Positions 23,457-33,087 of a DNA stretch of 64,000 bases are shown piece after piece (the first letter of the stretch is position 1; each line of letters starts with the position of its first letter). Source of the stretch: Zoogloea sp035335645 (GTDB taxonomy: Bacteria; Pseudomonadota; Gammaproteobacteria; Burkholderiales; Rhodocyclaceae); contig DAOQMM010000001.1 of the NCBI GenBank assembly GCA_035335645.1, positions 36,913 to 100,912 on the forward strand, written 5' to 3'. A program made the position numbers and the translations under genes. The notes under the pieces are model-generated. The model worked only from the letters and a program-made list of their open reading frames with translations. It was not told where the DNA came from and made no database searches.

Positions 23457-26270
23457 ATGGGACAGACAAGCGTTACGCAATTCGCCGGCGAACTGAAAAT
23501 GCCGGCCTCCGTGCTGCTCGAACAGTTGCAGAAGGCAGGTGTGGACAAGTCGCGGGAAACCGATCTGCTGACCGAGCAGGACAAGACCCGTCTGCTGGAT
23601 TTCCTGCGCCGCGCCCATGGTGATTCCGCCGCAAAGGCCAAGATCACCCTGACGCGCAAGCAGACCAGCGAGATCAAGGCGACCGACTCCACCGGCCGTG
23701 CCCGCACGGTGCAGGTCGAAGTGCGCAAGAAGCGTGTCTTCGTCAAGCGTGACGAATTGCTGGTGCCCGAAGCTGCGGCGCCGGGCGCCGCGCTCGTTCC
23801 CGAAATGCCTGCCGAGTTGCCCGAACCCGTGCTCGAGCCGACTCCGGTTCCCGAACCCATCGAGATGGCTGCGCCCGAACCTGTCCAGGCTGCGCCGGTC
23901 GAGGTGGTCGTCGAAGTCGAACCCGAGCCCGTTGTGGAGCCGGTCGCACCCGAAGAAACGGTCGCCCCCGAGCCTGAGCCTGAACCGGTCGCCGTCGTGC
24001 CCGAACCCGTCGCCGTGGCACCCGCGGCCAAGCCTGAGTCCCGTCCCCAGCAAGGGCCGGTGCGTCGCGTCGTGAGTTCCGTGATCTCTGCCGAAGAGCG
24101 CGCGTCCCGCGAGCGCGAGGCGCAGCGTCAGGCTGAGCTGGCCGCCCGTCAGGCTGCCGATCTCAAGGAAAAGCAGGAACGCGAAGCCCGCGCCCGTGCA
24201 GCGATGCTGCAGCGCATGGAAGACGAGAAGCAGCGGCAGTCCGAAGGCGACAAGAGTCGTCAGGATGCCGAGGCGGGTGCCAAGAGTGGCACGCTTCACA
24301 AGCCCGCCAAGGCCGATGACAAGGGTGCCCGCAAGGACGTCAAGAAGGGCACGCCGGTCGCCAAGGAAGCAGCCGGCGACGCAAAGCGTCGCGGCGGTCT
24401 GAAGACTCGCGGCGATGCAGCGGGCGGTGCGGGCGGCTGGAAGGGTGCCCGCGGTGGTCGTTCCGGCGGACGTCACCATGAGGCGCCGGCCTTCGTCGCG
24501 CCGACCGAACCCATCATCCGTGAGGTGCACGTGCCGGAGACGATCTCCGTTGCCGATCTGGCCCACAAGATGGCGGTGAAGGCCACCGAAGTCATCAAGA
24601 CCCTCATGAAGATGGGATCCATGGTCACCATCAACCAGGTGCTGGACCAGGACACGGCCATGATCGTGGTCGAGGAGATGGGCCACAAGGCGCTTGCCGC
24701 CAAGCTGGACGATCCGGACGCCTTCCTCGAGGAAAATGCCGAACACAAGGACGTGGTGGAAGAGTCCCGTGCTCCGGTGGTGACCGTGATGGGTCACGTG
24801 GATCACGGCAAGACCTCGCTGCTGGACTACATCCGTCGCGCCAAGGTGGCGGCGGGTGAAGCGGGTGGCATCACCCAGCACATCGGCGCGTATCACGTGG
24901 ATACCGATCGTGGCACGGTCACCTTCCTCGACACGCCGGGTCACGAGGCCTTCACGGCGATGCGTGCCCGCGGTGCCAAGGCCACCGACCTCGTCATCCT
25001 GGTGGTGGCGGCCGACGACGGCGTGATGCCCCAGACCAAGGAAGCCATCCACCACGCCAAGGCGGCCGGCGTGCCGCTGGTGGTGGCGGTCAACAAGATC
25101 GACAAGCCGGGCGCGAACCCCGAGCGGGTGCGTCAGGAGCTCATCGCCGAAGGCGTGGTGCCGGAAGCCTATGGTGGCGACACCATGTTCATCGAGGTGT
25201 CCGCCAAGACCGGTCAGGGCATCGACGATCTGCTCGAGGCCATCCTGCTCCAGGCCGAAGTGCTGGAACTCAAGGCGCCCCACGACACCATGGCCAAGGG
25301 CCTGATCATCGAAGCGCGCCTCGACAAGGGCCGTGGCCCGGTGGCGACCCTGCTGGTCCAGTCCGGCACCCTCAAGCGTGGCGACGTGATCCTCGCCGGC
25401 GCCACCTTCGGCCGTGTCCGCGCCATGCTCGACGAGAACGGCAAGCCGGTGGAAGAAGCCGGTCCGTCGATTCCGGTGGAAATCCTTGGTCTGTCCGAAG
25501 TGCCGGGCGCCGGGGACGAGGTCGTGGCGCTGGCCGACGAGCGCAAGGCGCGGGAAATCGCCCTGTTCCGTCAGGGCAAGTTCCGGGACGTCAAGCTCGC
25601 CAAGCAGCAGGCCGCCAAGCTGGAGAGCATGTTCGAGCAGATGGGCGAGGGCGAGGTCAAGTCCCTACCCCTCATTATCAAGGCCGACGTGCAGGGTTCC
25701 CAGGAAGCCCTGGCCCATGCCCTGGTCAAGCTCTCCAACGAGGAAGTCCGTGTGCAGGTCATCCACGGTGGCGTGGGCGCGATCAGCGAATCCGACGTCA
25801 ACCTGGCCCAGGCTTCCGGCGCAGTGGTCATCGGCTTCAATATCCGGGCCGATGCCAACGCCCGCAAGCTGGCCGAGAACTTCGGCGTGGACATCCGCTA
25901 CTACAACATCATCTACGACGCCGTGGATGAGGTGAAGAGCGCCCTGTCCGGCATGCTGGCCCCCGAGAAGCGCGAGCAGGTGCTGGGCATGGTGGAGATC
26001 CGTCAGGTCTTTACCATCTCCAAGGTCGGAACCATTGCCGGGTGTTACGTGCTGGAAGGTCTGGTCAAGCGGAATGCCCAGGTTCGCGTGCTGCGCAACC
26101 ACGTGGTCATCCATACCGGGGAGCTGGAATCCCTCAAGCGCTTCAAGGACGATGTCAAGGAAGTCAAGGCCGGCTATGAGTGCGGTCTGCAGATCCGCAA
26201 TTTCAACGATCTCGTGGAAGGCGATCAGCTCGAAATCTACGAGATCCAGGAAGTGGCCCGGACCCTGTAA
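23457..26270 (+). CDS. infB: Translation initiation factor IF-2
   Basis: A 937-residue initiation GTPase that brings fMet-tRNA to the 30S subunit. Order: IF2_N subdomain (1-55); a Pro/Glu/Val-rich linker (about 100-200); a basic coiled segment with EREAQRQAELAARQ-type repeats (about 210-270); a second IF2_N domain (about 360-410); then the G domain with G1 GHVDHGKT near residue 445, DTPGHE and NKID; then domains II-IV. It starts 15 bases after nusA and ends 3 bases before rbfA. Confidence 0.97.
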   Translation: MGQTSVTQFAGELKMPASVLLEQLQKAGVDKSRETDLLTEQDKTRLLDFLRRAHGDSAAKAKITLTRKQTSEIKATDSTGRARTVQVEVRKKRVFVKRDELLVPEAAAPGAALVPEMPAELPEPVLEPTPVPEPIEMAAPEPVQAAPVEVVVEVEPEPVVEPVAPEETVAPEPEPEPVAVVPEPVAVAPAAKPESRPQQGPVRRVVSSVISAEERASREREAQRQAELAARQAADLKEKQEREARARAAMLQRMEDEKQRQSEGDKSRQDAEAGAKSGTLHKPAKADDKGARKDVKKGTPVAKEAAGDAKRRGGLKTRGDAAGGAGGWKGARGGRSGGRHHEAPAFVAPTEPIIREVHVPETISVADLAHKMAVKATEVIKTLMKMGSMVTINQVLDQDTAMIVVEEMGHKALAAKLDDPDAFLEENAEHKDVVEESRAPVVTVMGHVDHGKTSLLDYIRRAKVAAGEAGGITQHIGAYHVDTDRGTVTFLDTPGHEAFTAMRARGAKATDLVILVVAADDGVMPQTKEAIHHAKAAGVPLVVAVNKIDKPGANPERVRQELIAEGVVPEAYGGDTMFIEVSAKTGQGIDDLLEAILLQAEVLELKAPHDTMAKGLIIEARLDKGRGPVATLLVQSGTLKRGDVILAGATFGRVRAMLDENGKPVEEAGPSIPVEILGLSEVPGAGDEVVALADERKAREIALFRQGKFRDVKLAKQQAAKLESMFEQMGEGEVKSLPLIIKADVQGSQEALAHALVKLSNEEVRVQVIHGGVGAISESDVNLAQASGAVVIGFNIRADANARKLAENFGVDIRYYNIIYDAVDEVKSALSGMLAPEKREQVLGMVEIRQVFTISKVGTIAGCYVLEGLVKRNAQVRVLRNHVVIHTGELESLKRFKDDVKEVKAGYECGLQIRNFNDLVEGDQLEIYEIQEVARTL

Positions 26271-26273
26271 GCG

Positions 26274-26693
26274 ATGCCCAAGGAGTTTTCCCGTGGCCAG
26301 CGTGTGGCGGAGCAGATCCGTCGCGAACTGGCCGAGCTCATCCGCCTGGAAGTGAAGGACCCCCGCGTCGGCTTCATCACCCTGACCGACGTGGAGCTCA
26401 CCCCGGACTACGCCCACGCAAAGGTGTATTTCACGTCCATGACCGGTCAGGATGGGCTCGACGACATCCTGCGCGGGCTGCGCCGGGCGAGCGGCTTCCT
26501 GCGCCGCGAACTGGGGCGCCGGGTGCGCATCCACACCCTGCCGGAGCTGCACTTCCAGTACGACCCCTCGGTGGAGAACGGCAACCGCCTGTCGTCCCTC
26601 ATCGACCGGGCCCTGGAGTCGGATCGGCAGTTCCATCCCGAGGATGAAGCCGCCGGCGACGACACGTCTGGCAAGGGCCCGTCCGTCGATTGA
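26274..26693 (+). CDS. rbfA: 30S ribosome-binding factor A
   Basis: A 139-residue KH-type 16S rRNA maturation and cold-adaptation factor. The start RGQRVAEQIRRELAELIRLE, the block DPRVGFITLTDVELTPDYAHAKVY (quoted in part) and LPELHFQYDPSVE are family signatures. It follows infB by three bases. A short Asp/Glu-rich tail ends the protein, and truB follows 39 bases later. Confidence 0.96.
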   Translation: MPKEFSRGQRVAEQIRRELAELIRLEVKDPRVGFITLTDVELTPDYAHAKVYFTSMTGQDGLDDILRGLRRASGFLRRELGRRVRIHTLPELHFQYDPSVENGNRLSSLIDRALESDRQFHPEDEAAGDDTSGKGPSVD

Positions 26694-26732
26694 TTGCGGG
26701 GCGGCGCGGCCGCCCGCTGCGAAGGTTTTCCC

Positions 26733-27653
26733 GTGGTCCAAGCTCCTCCGCCACGCCGTGTCCCGCGCCGGATCGTGGATGGCGTCCTGTTTCTCGACAA
26801 GCCTCAGGGGCTCAGTTCCAACCATGCCCTGCAGCAGGCGCGGCGTCTGCTCAATGCGGCCAAGGGTGGACACACCGGCACGCTGGATCCGATGGCGACG
26901 GGCCTGCTGCCCCTGACCTTCGGCGAAGCGACCAAGTTCTCCCAGACCCTGCTGGACGCGGACAAGGCCTACGACGCCACCGTCCTCCTCGGCGTCACCA
27001 CGACCACCGCCGATGCCGAAGGCGAGGTGCTCGACACACGCCCGGTGCACGTATCCGACGCGCAGCTGGCCGCGGCCCTGGCGCAGTTGCGGGGCGAAAT
27101 CGAGCAGGTGCCGCCCATGTATTCCGCCCTCAAGCACCACGGCAAGGCCCTCTACGAATACGCCCGCGAAGGGGTGGAGATTCCCCGCGCGCCGCGCCGG
27201 GTGACGATCCATCGCCTTGAGTTGCTGGAACGTGCGGGTGACGCCCTGCGCATCCGCGTGGACTGCAGCAAAGGCACCTATATCCGCACCCTGGCATCCG
27301 ATCTGGGTGCCCTGCTGGGCTGCGGCGCCCACCTGACCGCCCTGCGGCGGACCCGCATCGGGCCGTTTGCATTGGATGCCGCGATTCCGCTGGCTGATTT
27401 CGACGCGTGTGCACCGGCGGCACGGGATGCGGCCCTGGCTCCGGTCGATGCACTGTTGGTCCACATGCCGTGTGTCAGCCTGGACGCCGATCAGGCCCGC
27501 AGCCTGACCCACGGGCAGGCGGCGCGGGGTTGCGCGGGGGAGGCTGGGCAAGCTTATCGGGTCTACCACGTGGGGCGCTTCCTGGGGGTGGCTACCCTCG
27601 CGGAAGGCGGGCTGCTGGTCCCGACGCGTCTGGTATCCACCGCGGATCAATGA
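26733..27653 (+). CDS. truB: tRNA pseudouridine(55) synthase
   Basis: A 306-residue TruB that makes pseudouridine-55 in the T loop of tRNAs. The catalytic Asp lies in GGHTGTLDPMATGLLPL, and the KGTYIRTLASDLG block is present. GTG at 26733 is chosen because GAAGG sits seven bases upstream and the resulting N-terminus is of family length. The frame is open from a TTG at 26694. rpsO follows after its own promoter. Confidence 0.95.
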   Translation: MVQAPPPRRVPRRIVDGVLFLDKPQGLSSNHALQQARRLLNAAKGGHTGTLDPMATGLLPLTFGEATKFSQTLLDADKAYDATVLLGVTTTTADAEGEVLDTRPVHVSDAQLAAALAQLRGEIEQVPPMYSALKHHGKALYEYAREGVEIPRAPRRVTIHRLELLERAGDALRIRVDCSKGTYIRTLASDLGALLGCGAHLTALRRTRIGPFALDAAIPLADFDACAPAARDAALAPVDALLVHMPCVSLDADQARSLTHGQAARGCAGEAGQAYRVYHVGRFLGVATLAEGGLLVPTRLVSTADQ

Positions 27654-27659
27654 AAAGCC

Positions 27660-27689
27660 TTGAGCTTCAGTGGGATCGTTCGCTATAAT
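27660..27689 (+). promoter_or_regulatory. Sigma-70-like promoter of rpsO-pnp
   Basis: TTGAGC (27660-27665) and a consensus TATAAT (27684-27689) are spaced by 18 bases, just after the truB stop. The likely start near 27696 leaves a 30-base leader before rpsO. rpsO can therefore be transcribed independently of the nusA-infB operon. Confidence 0.8.
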
Positions 27690-27726
27690 TCCGCGCTTCG
27701 CAAGGCTAAACTAACCGAGTTCATTC

Positions 27727-27996
27727 ATGGCAATCTCCACCGAACAAAAAGCGCAAATCGTTCGCGACCACCAACGCGCTCAGGGCGACACCGGCTCCCC
27801 CGAAGTCCAGGTCGCCCTGCTGACCGCCCGCATCAACGATCTGACCGGTCACTTCAAGGCTCACGTCAAGGATCACCACTCCCGCCGCGGCCTGCTGCAG
27901 ATGGTCAGCCAGCGTCGCAAGCTCCTCGACTACCTGAAGCGCAAGAACGCCGACGGCTACCGTGAGCTGATCGCTCGCCTCGGTCTGCGCAAGTAA
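27727..27996 (+). CDS. rpsO: 30S ribosomal protein S15
   Basis: An 89-residue S15 of standard length, which binds 16S rRNA helices 20-22. It carries GDTGSPEVQVALLTARINDL and HHSRRGLLQMVSQRRKLLDY. It has its own promoter and lies just before pnp, the order seen in E. coli, where both S15 and PNPase control their own mRNAs. Confidence 0.98.
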   Translation: MAISTEQKAQIVRDHQRAQGDTGSPEVQVALLTARINDLTGHFKAHVKDHHSRRGLLQMVSQRRKLLDYLKRKNADGYRELIARLGLRK

Positions 27997-28069
27997 GCAG
28001 AAAAAGCAGCTCATTGCGAAGAACGTGAATTTGTCCTGCAGCAACGTGCGCAGGCTTCTTCATGGGCAT

Positions 28070-28103
28070 GGCCGGCGCAAGTCTGGTGACTTGGCCGGCT
28101 TTG
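28070..28103 (+). terminator. Hairpin between rpsO and pnp (partial terminator or processing site)
   Basis: GCCGGC (28071-28076) pairs with GCCGGC (28094-28099), extended inside by AAGTC/GACTT, and is followed by TTTGTC. The T-tract is short, so it may act as a leaky terminator after rpsO or as an RNase III-type processing hairpin in the pnp leader. The E. coli rpsO-pnp interval has both kinds of element. Confidence 0.6.
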
Positions 28104-28193
28104 TCACATCTGTGCGCTGGAAATTCAGCGCGTGACCTCGGTCGATGAAGCGGTTGTGGTCTGCCGCCGACCGATTGAATGAAAGGACATCCC

Positions 28194-30293
28194 TTGCCTA
28201 CTTCCATCAAGAAGACTTTTACTTACGGTTCCCACACGGTCACCTTCGAGACCGGCGAGATCGCTCGTCAAGCGCACGGTGCGGTGATGGTGACGATGGA
28301 CGACACGGTCGTCCTGGCCACCGTGGTGGCGGCCAAGAACGCCAAGCCCGGTCAGGATTTCTTCCCGCTCACCGTCGACTACGTCGAGAAGTTCTACGCC
28401 GCGGGGCGCATCCCCGGCGGTTTCTTCAAGCGTGAAGGGCGTCCCACCGAAAAGGAAACCCTCACCTCCCGCCTGATCGACCGCCCGATCCGTCCGCTCT
28501 TCCCGGATGGTTTCTACAACGAAGTGCAGGTCATCGTGCAGGCCATGTCCCTCAATCCCGAAGTGGATGCGGACATCCCCGCCATGCTCGGCGCCTCGGC
28601 GGCCCTGGCCATCGCCGGCATCCCCTTCGCGGGCCCGATCGGTGCCTGTCGCGTGGGCTACGCCAACGGCGAATACATCCTCAACCCCACCGCCACCCAG
28701 CTCAAGACCAGCCAGATGGATCTGGTGGTGGCGGGGACCGAAACCGCCGTGCTGATGGTGGAATCCGAGGCCCGCGAGCTGCCCGAAGACGTGATGCTGG
28801 GTGGTGTGGTGTTCGGCCACACCCAGATGCAGGCCGCCATCACCGCCATCAATGAACTGGTGGAAGTCGCCGGCAAGCCCGAATGGGACTGGCAGCCGCC
28901 CGCCAAGGACGAGGCCCTGATCGCCCGCGTCACCGAGATCGCTGGCGAGAAGATCGATGCTGCATTCCGCATTACCGCCAAGCAGGCCCGCTCCCAGCAG
29001 CTGTCCGCCATCGGTGATGAAGTGCACGCCGCCCTCACCGCAGAAGGCCGCGCCTACGACGCCAACACCGTCAACAACATCCTCTTCGACCTGGAGTCGA
29101 AGGTCGTCCGCGGTCGCATCCTCAGCGGTGAGGCGCGCATCGACGGGCGCGACACGCGCACCGTGCGCCCCATCGACATCCGCGTCGGCGTGCTGCCGCG
29201 CACCCACGGTTCCGCCCTGTTTACCCGTGGCGAGACCCAGGCCCTGGTGGTGACCACCCTGGGCACCGGCCGCGACGAGCAGATCATCGACGCGGTGGCC
29301 GGCGAATACCGCGAGCGCTTCCTGCTGCACTACAACTTCCCGCCGTTCTCCACCGGTGAATGCGGCCGTTTCGGCTCTCCCAAGCGTCGTGAGATCGGTC
29401 ATGGCCGTCTCGCCAAGCGCGCTCTGGCCGCCGTCCTGCCTCCGAAGGAAGAATTCACCTACACCGTGCGTGTGGTCTCCGAGATCACCGAATCCAACGG
29501 CTCCAGTTCCATGGCCTCGGTCTGTGGCGGCTCCCTGTCCATGATGGACGCGGGCGTGCCCCTGTCCGCGCCGGTGGCCGGCATCGCCATGGGTCTCATC
29601 AAGGACGGTGGCCGCTTCGCCGTGCTGACCGACATCCTGGGTGACGAAGACCATCTGGGCGACATGGACTTCAAGGTGGCCGGTACCGACAAGGGCGTCA
29701 CCGCCCTGCAGATGGACATCAAGATCCTCGGCATCACCAAGGAGATCATGCAGGTCGCCCTGGCGCAGGCCAAGGAAGGCCGCCTGCACATCCTCGGCCT
29801 GATGAAGGATGCCCTGGGCGAGGCCCGTGGCGAGGTGTCCACCTTCGCGCCGCGCATGCTCACCATCAAGATCAACCCCGAAAAGATCCGCGATGTGATC
29901 GGCAAGGGCGGTGCGGTGATCCGTGCGCTGCAGGAAGAGACCGGCACCATCATCGAGATCACCGACGACGGCAACGTGACCATCTCCTCCGTCAGCGCCG
30001 AAGGGGCCCAGGAAGCCAAGAAGCGCATCGAGGACATCACCGCCGAAGTGGAAGTGGGCAAGGTCTACGAAGGTCCGGTGGTGCGCATCCTCGACTTCGG
30101 CGCGATCATCAACATCCTGCCGGGTCGTGATGGCCTGCTGCACGTGTCCCAGATCGCCAACGAGCGCGTCAATGCGGTCAGCGACTACCTCAAGGAAGGT
30201 CAGGTCGTCCGCGTCAAGGTGCTCGAAACCGACGAAAAGGGCCGCGTCCGCCTGTCCATGAAGGCGTTGCTGAACGAGCAGGCTGCCCAGTAA
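28194..30293 (+). CDS. pnp: Polyribonucleotide nucleotidyltransferase (PNPase)
   Basis: A 699-residue 3'-5' phosphorolytic exoribonuclease of the RNA degradosome. Order: two RNase PH-like domains with FTRGETQALVVTTLGT and the central helical domain, then KH (KIRDVIGKGGAVIRALQEET) and S1 (VGKVYEGPVVRILDFGA). TTG at 28194 is preferred because AAAGGA lies six bases upstream; ATG at 28179 adds five residues but places that site inside the gene. A strong terminator follows. Confidence 0.96.
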   Translation: MPTSIKKTFTYGSHTVTFETGEIARQAHGAVMVTMDDTVVLATVVAAKNAKPGQDFFPLTVDYVEKFYAAGRIPGGFFKREGRPTEKETLTSRLIDRPIRPLFPDGFYNEVQVIVQAMSLNPEVDADIPAMLGASAALAIAGIPFAGPIGACRVGYANGEYILNPTATQLKTSQMDLVVAGTETAVLMVESEARELPEDVMLGGVVFGHTQMQAAITAINELVEVAGKPEWDWQPPAKDEALIARVTEIAGEKIDAAFRITAKQARSQQLSAIGDEVHAALTAEGRAYDANTVNNILFDLESKVVRGRILSGEARIDGRDTRTVRPIDIRVGVLPRTHGSALFTRGETQALVVTTLGTGRDEQIIDAVAGEYRERFLLHYNFPPFSTGECGRFGSPKRREIGHGRLAKRALAAVLPPKEEFTYTVRVVSEITESNGSSSMASVCGGSLSMMDAGVPLSAPVAGIAMGLIKDGGRFAVLTDILGDEDHLGDMDFKVAGTDKGVTALQMDIKILGITKEIMQVALAQAKEGRLHILGLMKDALGEARGEVSTFAPRMLTIKINPEKIRDVIGKGGAVIRALQEETGTIIEITDDGNVTISSVSAEGAQEAKKRIEDITAEVEVGKVYEGPVVRILDFGAIINILPGRDGLLHVSQIANERVNAVSDYLKEGQVVRVKVLETDEKGRVRLSMKALLNEQAAQ

Positions 30294-30317
30294 GTCTCAA
30301 CGGGATCGTCTGCACGG

Positions 30318-30343
30318 AAAACGGGCGCTGCGGCGCCCGTTTT
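30318..30343 (+). terminator. Intrinsic terminator after pnp
   Basis: AAAACGGGCGC and GCGCCCGTTTT form an 11-bp perfect stem with a TGCG loop, ending in a T-run. It lies 25 bases after the pnp stop. The symmetry would allow action on either strand. Confidence 0.92.
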
Positions 30344-30435
30344 CATGGGTTCAAGCCCATGCGTGGCCGGCGCCGTCGCGCTAATATCCAGCCTTCCGCA
30401 CCGTCGGTGCCGTCTCTCCGTCCGCTCCGCTGCCC

Positions 30436-31896
30436 ATGAAATCGCTCAAGGATCCCCTGCTGTTCCGCACCCAGGCCTTCATCAATGGTGTCTGGACCGA
30501 CGCCGATTCCGGTGCCCGCCTCGAGGTCTGCAATCCGTTCGACGGAAATTCGCTGGGCAGTGTCCCCGCCATGGGGGCGACGGAAACGGCGGGCGCCATC
30601 GCGGCGGCCAATGCGGCATTGCCGGCGTGGCGCAGCCTGCTCGCGCGGGAGCGCGCCGCGATCCTGCAGCGCTGGTTCCAGCTGATCCACACCCACGCCG
30701 ACGATCTGGCGCGGATGATGACCCTGGAGCAGGGCAAGCCCCTCGCCGAGGCGCGGGGCGAGGTGGTCTATGCCGCATCCTTCGTGGAGTGGTTCGCCGA
30801 GGAGGCCAAGCGACTGTACGGTGAGCTCATTCCCACCACGGGGGCCGATCGACGCCTGATGGTGATCCGCCAGCCCGTGGGCGTCTGTGCGGCAATCACG
30901 CCCTGGAATTTTCCGGCGGCAATGATCACTCGCAAGGTGGCGCCGGCGCTGGCGGCCGGTTGCACGGTGATCGTCAAGCCCGCCGAACAGACGCCCTTCA
31001 CGGCCCTCGCGCTGGCCGAACTGGCCCATCGCGCGGGATTTCCGCGGGGGGTGTTCAACGTGCTCACGGGTGATCCGGTGGCCATCGGCGGCGCGCTGAC
31101 GGCCAGTGAGGTGGTGCGCAAGCTGTCCTTCACCGGCTCCACCGAGGTCGGGCGGCTACTGATGGCCCAGTGTGCGCCCACGGTGAAGAAGCTGTCCCTT
31201 GAGCTGGGTGGCAATGCGCCCTTCATCGTCTTTGACGATGCGGATCTGGATGCGGCGGTGGCCGGCGCGCTGGTCTCCAAATACCGCAACGCCGGTCAGA
31301 CCTGCGTGTGCGCCAACCGCTTCCTGGTGCAGGATGGCATCTACGACGCCTTCGCCGCCTGTCTTGCCGAGGCCGTCAAGGGTTTTTCGGTGGGCAACGG
31401 GCTGGACGCGGGTGTGACGATCGGTCCGCTGATCGATGCCGCCGCGGTGGACAAGGTCGAGGCCCACGTGGCGGACGCCCTCGCCCAGGGCGCGCGGGTG
31501 CTCGTCGGCGGGCGGCGTCATGCGCGTGGCGGCACCTTCTACGAACCCACTGTGCTGGCCGACGTCACGCCGGCCATGCGCGTGGCGCGGGAGGAAACCT
31601 TCGGGCCGGTGGCGCCCCTGTTCCGCTTCAAGACCGAAGCGGAGGCGATCCACATGGCCAACGACACCGAATTCGGACTCGCCGCCTACTTCTACGCCCG
31701 TGACGTGGGGCGCATCTTCCGGGTGGGGGAGGCGCTGGAGTACGGCATGGTGGGCATCAATACCGGGCTGATCTCCAATGAGGTGGCACCCTTCGGCGGC
31801 ATGAAGCAGTCTGGCGTGGGGCGCGAAGGCTCGCGCCATGGCATCGACGAATACCTGGAACTGAAATACCTGTGCCTGGGCGGGCTGGACCGATGA
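30436..31896 (+). CDS. gabD: NAD(P)-dependent succinate-semialdehyde dehydrogenase
   Basis: A 486-residue aldehyde dehydrogenase of the GabD subgroup, oxidising succinate semialdehyde to succinate. The cofactor motif TPWNFPAAMITRK, the general base region LELGGNAPFIVFDDAD and the catalytic cysteine in NAGQTCVCANRF are intact. No GABA transaminase gene is adjacent, so the semialdehyde source is not clear from context. It overlaps the following methyltransferase gene by four bases (ATGA). Confidence 0.9.
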   Translation: MKSLKDPLLFRTQAFINGVWTDADSGARLEVCNPFDGNSLGSVPAMGATETAGAIAAANAALPAWRSLLARERAAILQRWFQLIHTHADDLARMMTLEQGKPLAEARGEVVYAASFVEWFAEEAKRLYGELIPTTGADRRLMVIRQPVGVCAAITPWNFPAAMITRKVAPALAAGCTVIVKPAEQTPFTALALAELAHRAGFPRGVFNVLTGDPVAIGGALTASEVVRKLSFTGSTEVGRLLMAQCAPTVKKLSLELGGNAPFIVFDDADLDAAVAGALVSKYRNAGQTCVCANRFLVQDGIYDAFAACLAEAVKGFSVGNGLDAGVTIGPLIDAAAVDKVEAHVADALAQGARVLVGGRRHARGGTFYEPTVLADVTPAMRVAREETFGPVAPLFRFKTEAEAIHMANDTEFGLAAYFYARDVGRIFRVGEALEYGMVGINTGLISNEVAPFGGMKQSGVGREGSRHGIDEYLELKYLCLGGLDR

Positions 31897-32441
31897 TGCG
31901 CCACGCCGCGTCGCTGACCCCGTCTGCGTGGGTCACCCGCTTTGCACCCCTGATCGCGGCCGGGGGCGAGGTGCTGGATCTGGCGTGTGGCAGCGGCCGG
32001 CATGCCCGCTGGCTGGCCGGGCGGGGTTACCGGGTCGAGGCGGTGGACCGGGATGCGGTGGCGCTGGAATTGCTCGCCACGGTGCCCCACGTGACGACCC
32101 GCGAGGCGGACCTGGAGGCGGGCGACTGGCCTTACGGAGATCGTCGCTTCGACGGCGTGGTGGTGACGAACTACCTGTTCCGGCCGCGCTTCAATCTCTT
32201 GCTGGCAGCGCTCAACCCCGGCGGGGTGCTGCTCTACGAGACCTTCATGCTGGGCAACGAGCGTTTCGGCAAGCCGAGCAATCCGGAATTCCTGCTGCGC
32301 TCCCACGAATTGATCGAGCGGGTGGCCGGTGCGTGCACGATCCTGGCCTACGAGCAGGGCGAGGTGAGCGAGCCGAAGCCGGCGGTGATCCAGCGCATCT
32401 GTGCCGTGAAGGGGCACAACCCGGTGGTGCGTCTGCCCTGA
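31893..32441 (+). CDS. Class I SAM-dependent methyltransferase
   Basis: A 182-residue single-domain methyltransferase. Motif I VLDLACGSGRHARWLAG binds SAM, followed by the acidic VEAVDRD and DGVVVTNYLF. It resembles small TehB-like or unassigned methyltransferases; the substrate is unknown. ATG at 31893 overlaps the gabD stop as ATGA, implying coupled translation. It converges on tesA with an 18-base gap and no obvious terminator. Confidence 0.85.
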   Translation: MMRHAASLTPSAWVTRFAPLIAAGGEVLDLACGSGRHARWLAGRGYRVEAVDRDAVALELLATVPHVTTREADLEAGDWPYGDRRFDGVVVTNYLFRPRFNLLLAALNPGGVLLYETFMLGNERFGKPSNPEFLLRSHELIERVAGACTILAYEQGEVSEPKPAVIQRICAVKGHNPVVRLP

Positions 32442-32459
32442 AGGCCGCCGCGCTGAACT

Positions 32460-33080
32460 TCAGTGCAGCAGGGGCTTGAGTTCCTTCCAGACGGTTTCCA
32501 GGATCCGCGGCTGGGCGCTGGCCACCGGGTGAAGACCGTCCGGCTGGAAGAAGGCCGGCTGGTCGGCAAAACCATCCATCAAAAAGGGCACGAAACGCAG
32601 CGTGTTGGTGCGGGCGAGATCGCGAAAGGCCTTTTCGTAGCGGGCCGTGAAGTCCGGTCCGAAATTGGGCGGCATGCGCATGCCTACCAGCAGGACTTGC
32701 GCGCCGGCCTTGCGGGCGGCGTCGATCATGGCCTGCAGGTTGGCGACCATGGCCGGGACGGGCAGTCCGCGCAGGCCGTCGTTGGCGCCCAGTTCGATGA
32801 TCACGACGGCCGGCCGCTGACGATCCAGGGCTGCGGGCAGGCGGGCCCGGCCACCGGCGGTGGTCTCGCCGCTGATGCTGCCGTTGACGACCGTCCAGGC
32901 CGATTTTTCGCCCGCCAGCCGCTGGCCCAGCAGATCAGGCCACGCTTCCTGGGGACGCAGCCCGTAGCCGGCCGAGAGGCTGTCGCCCCACACCAGGATC
33001 TTGCCGGCGAAAGCGGGCGCGCCAGCCGTCAGGAGCAGGACGGCCAGGGCGGCGCGGCGGAGCAGGGCAGCGGCGCGCAC
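32460..33080 (-). CDS. tesA: Periplasmic SGNH arylesterase/acyl-CoA thioesterase I
   Basis: A 206-residue TesA-type lipolytic enzyme. A signal peptide ends near APAFA (residue 25). The SGNH blocks follow: catalytic Ser in VWGDSLSAGYG, Gly in NGSISGETT, Asn in ELGANDGLRG, and Asp/His in QPDGLHP. It probably hydrolyses acyl esters or thioesters in the periplasm. The start is a GTG seven bases after the suhB stop. In many relatives tesA is paired with a LolD-like ABC transporter, which is absent here. Confidence 0.9.
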   Translation of the reverse strand: MRAAALLRRAALAVLLLTAGAPAFAGKILVWGDSLSAGYGLRPQEAWPDLLGQRLAGEKSAWTVVNGSISGETTAGGRARLPAALDRQRPAVVIIELGANDGLRGLPVPAMVANLQAMIDAARKAGAQVLLVGMRMPPNFGPDFTARYEKAFRDLARTNTLRFVPFLMDGFADQPAFFQPDGLHPVASAQPRILETVWKELKPLLH

Positions 33081-33087
33081 GACGGGA

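Noticed and set aside
23800..24060. Repetitive CCCGAACC-type sequence
   Set aside because: It encodes the Pro/Glu/Val-rich linker of IF-2, a usual feature of long proteobacterial IF-2; not a mobile or regulatory repeat.
21486..25283. A 1265-codon open frame antisense to rimP, nusA and infB
   Set aside because: Shadow of highly biased coding sequence on the other strand; no recognisable motif and no ribosome site.
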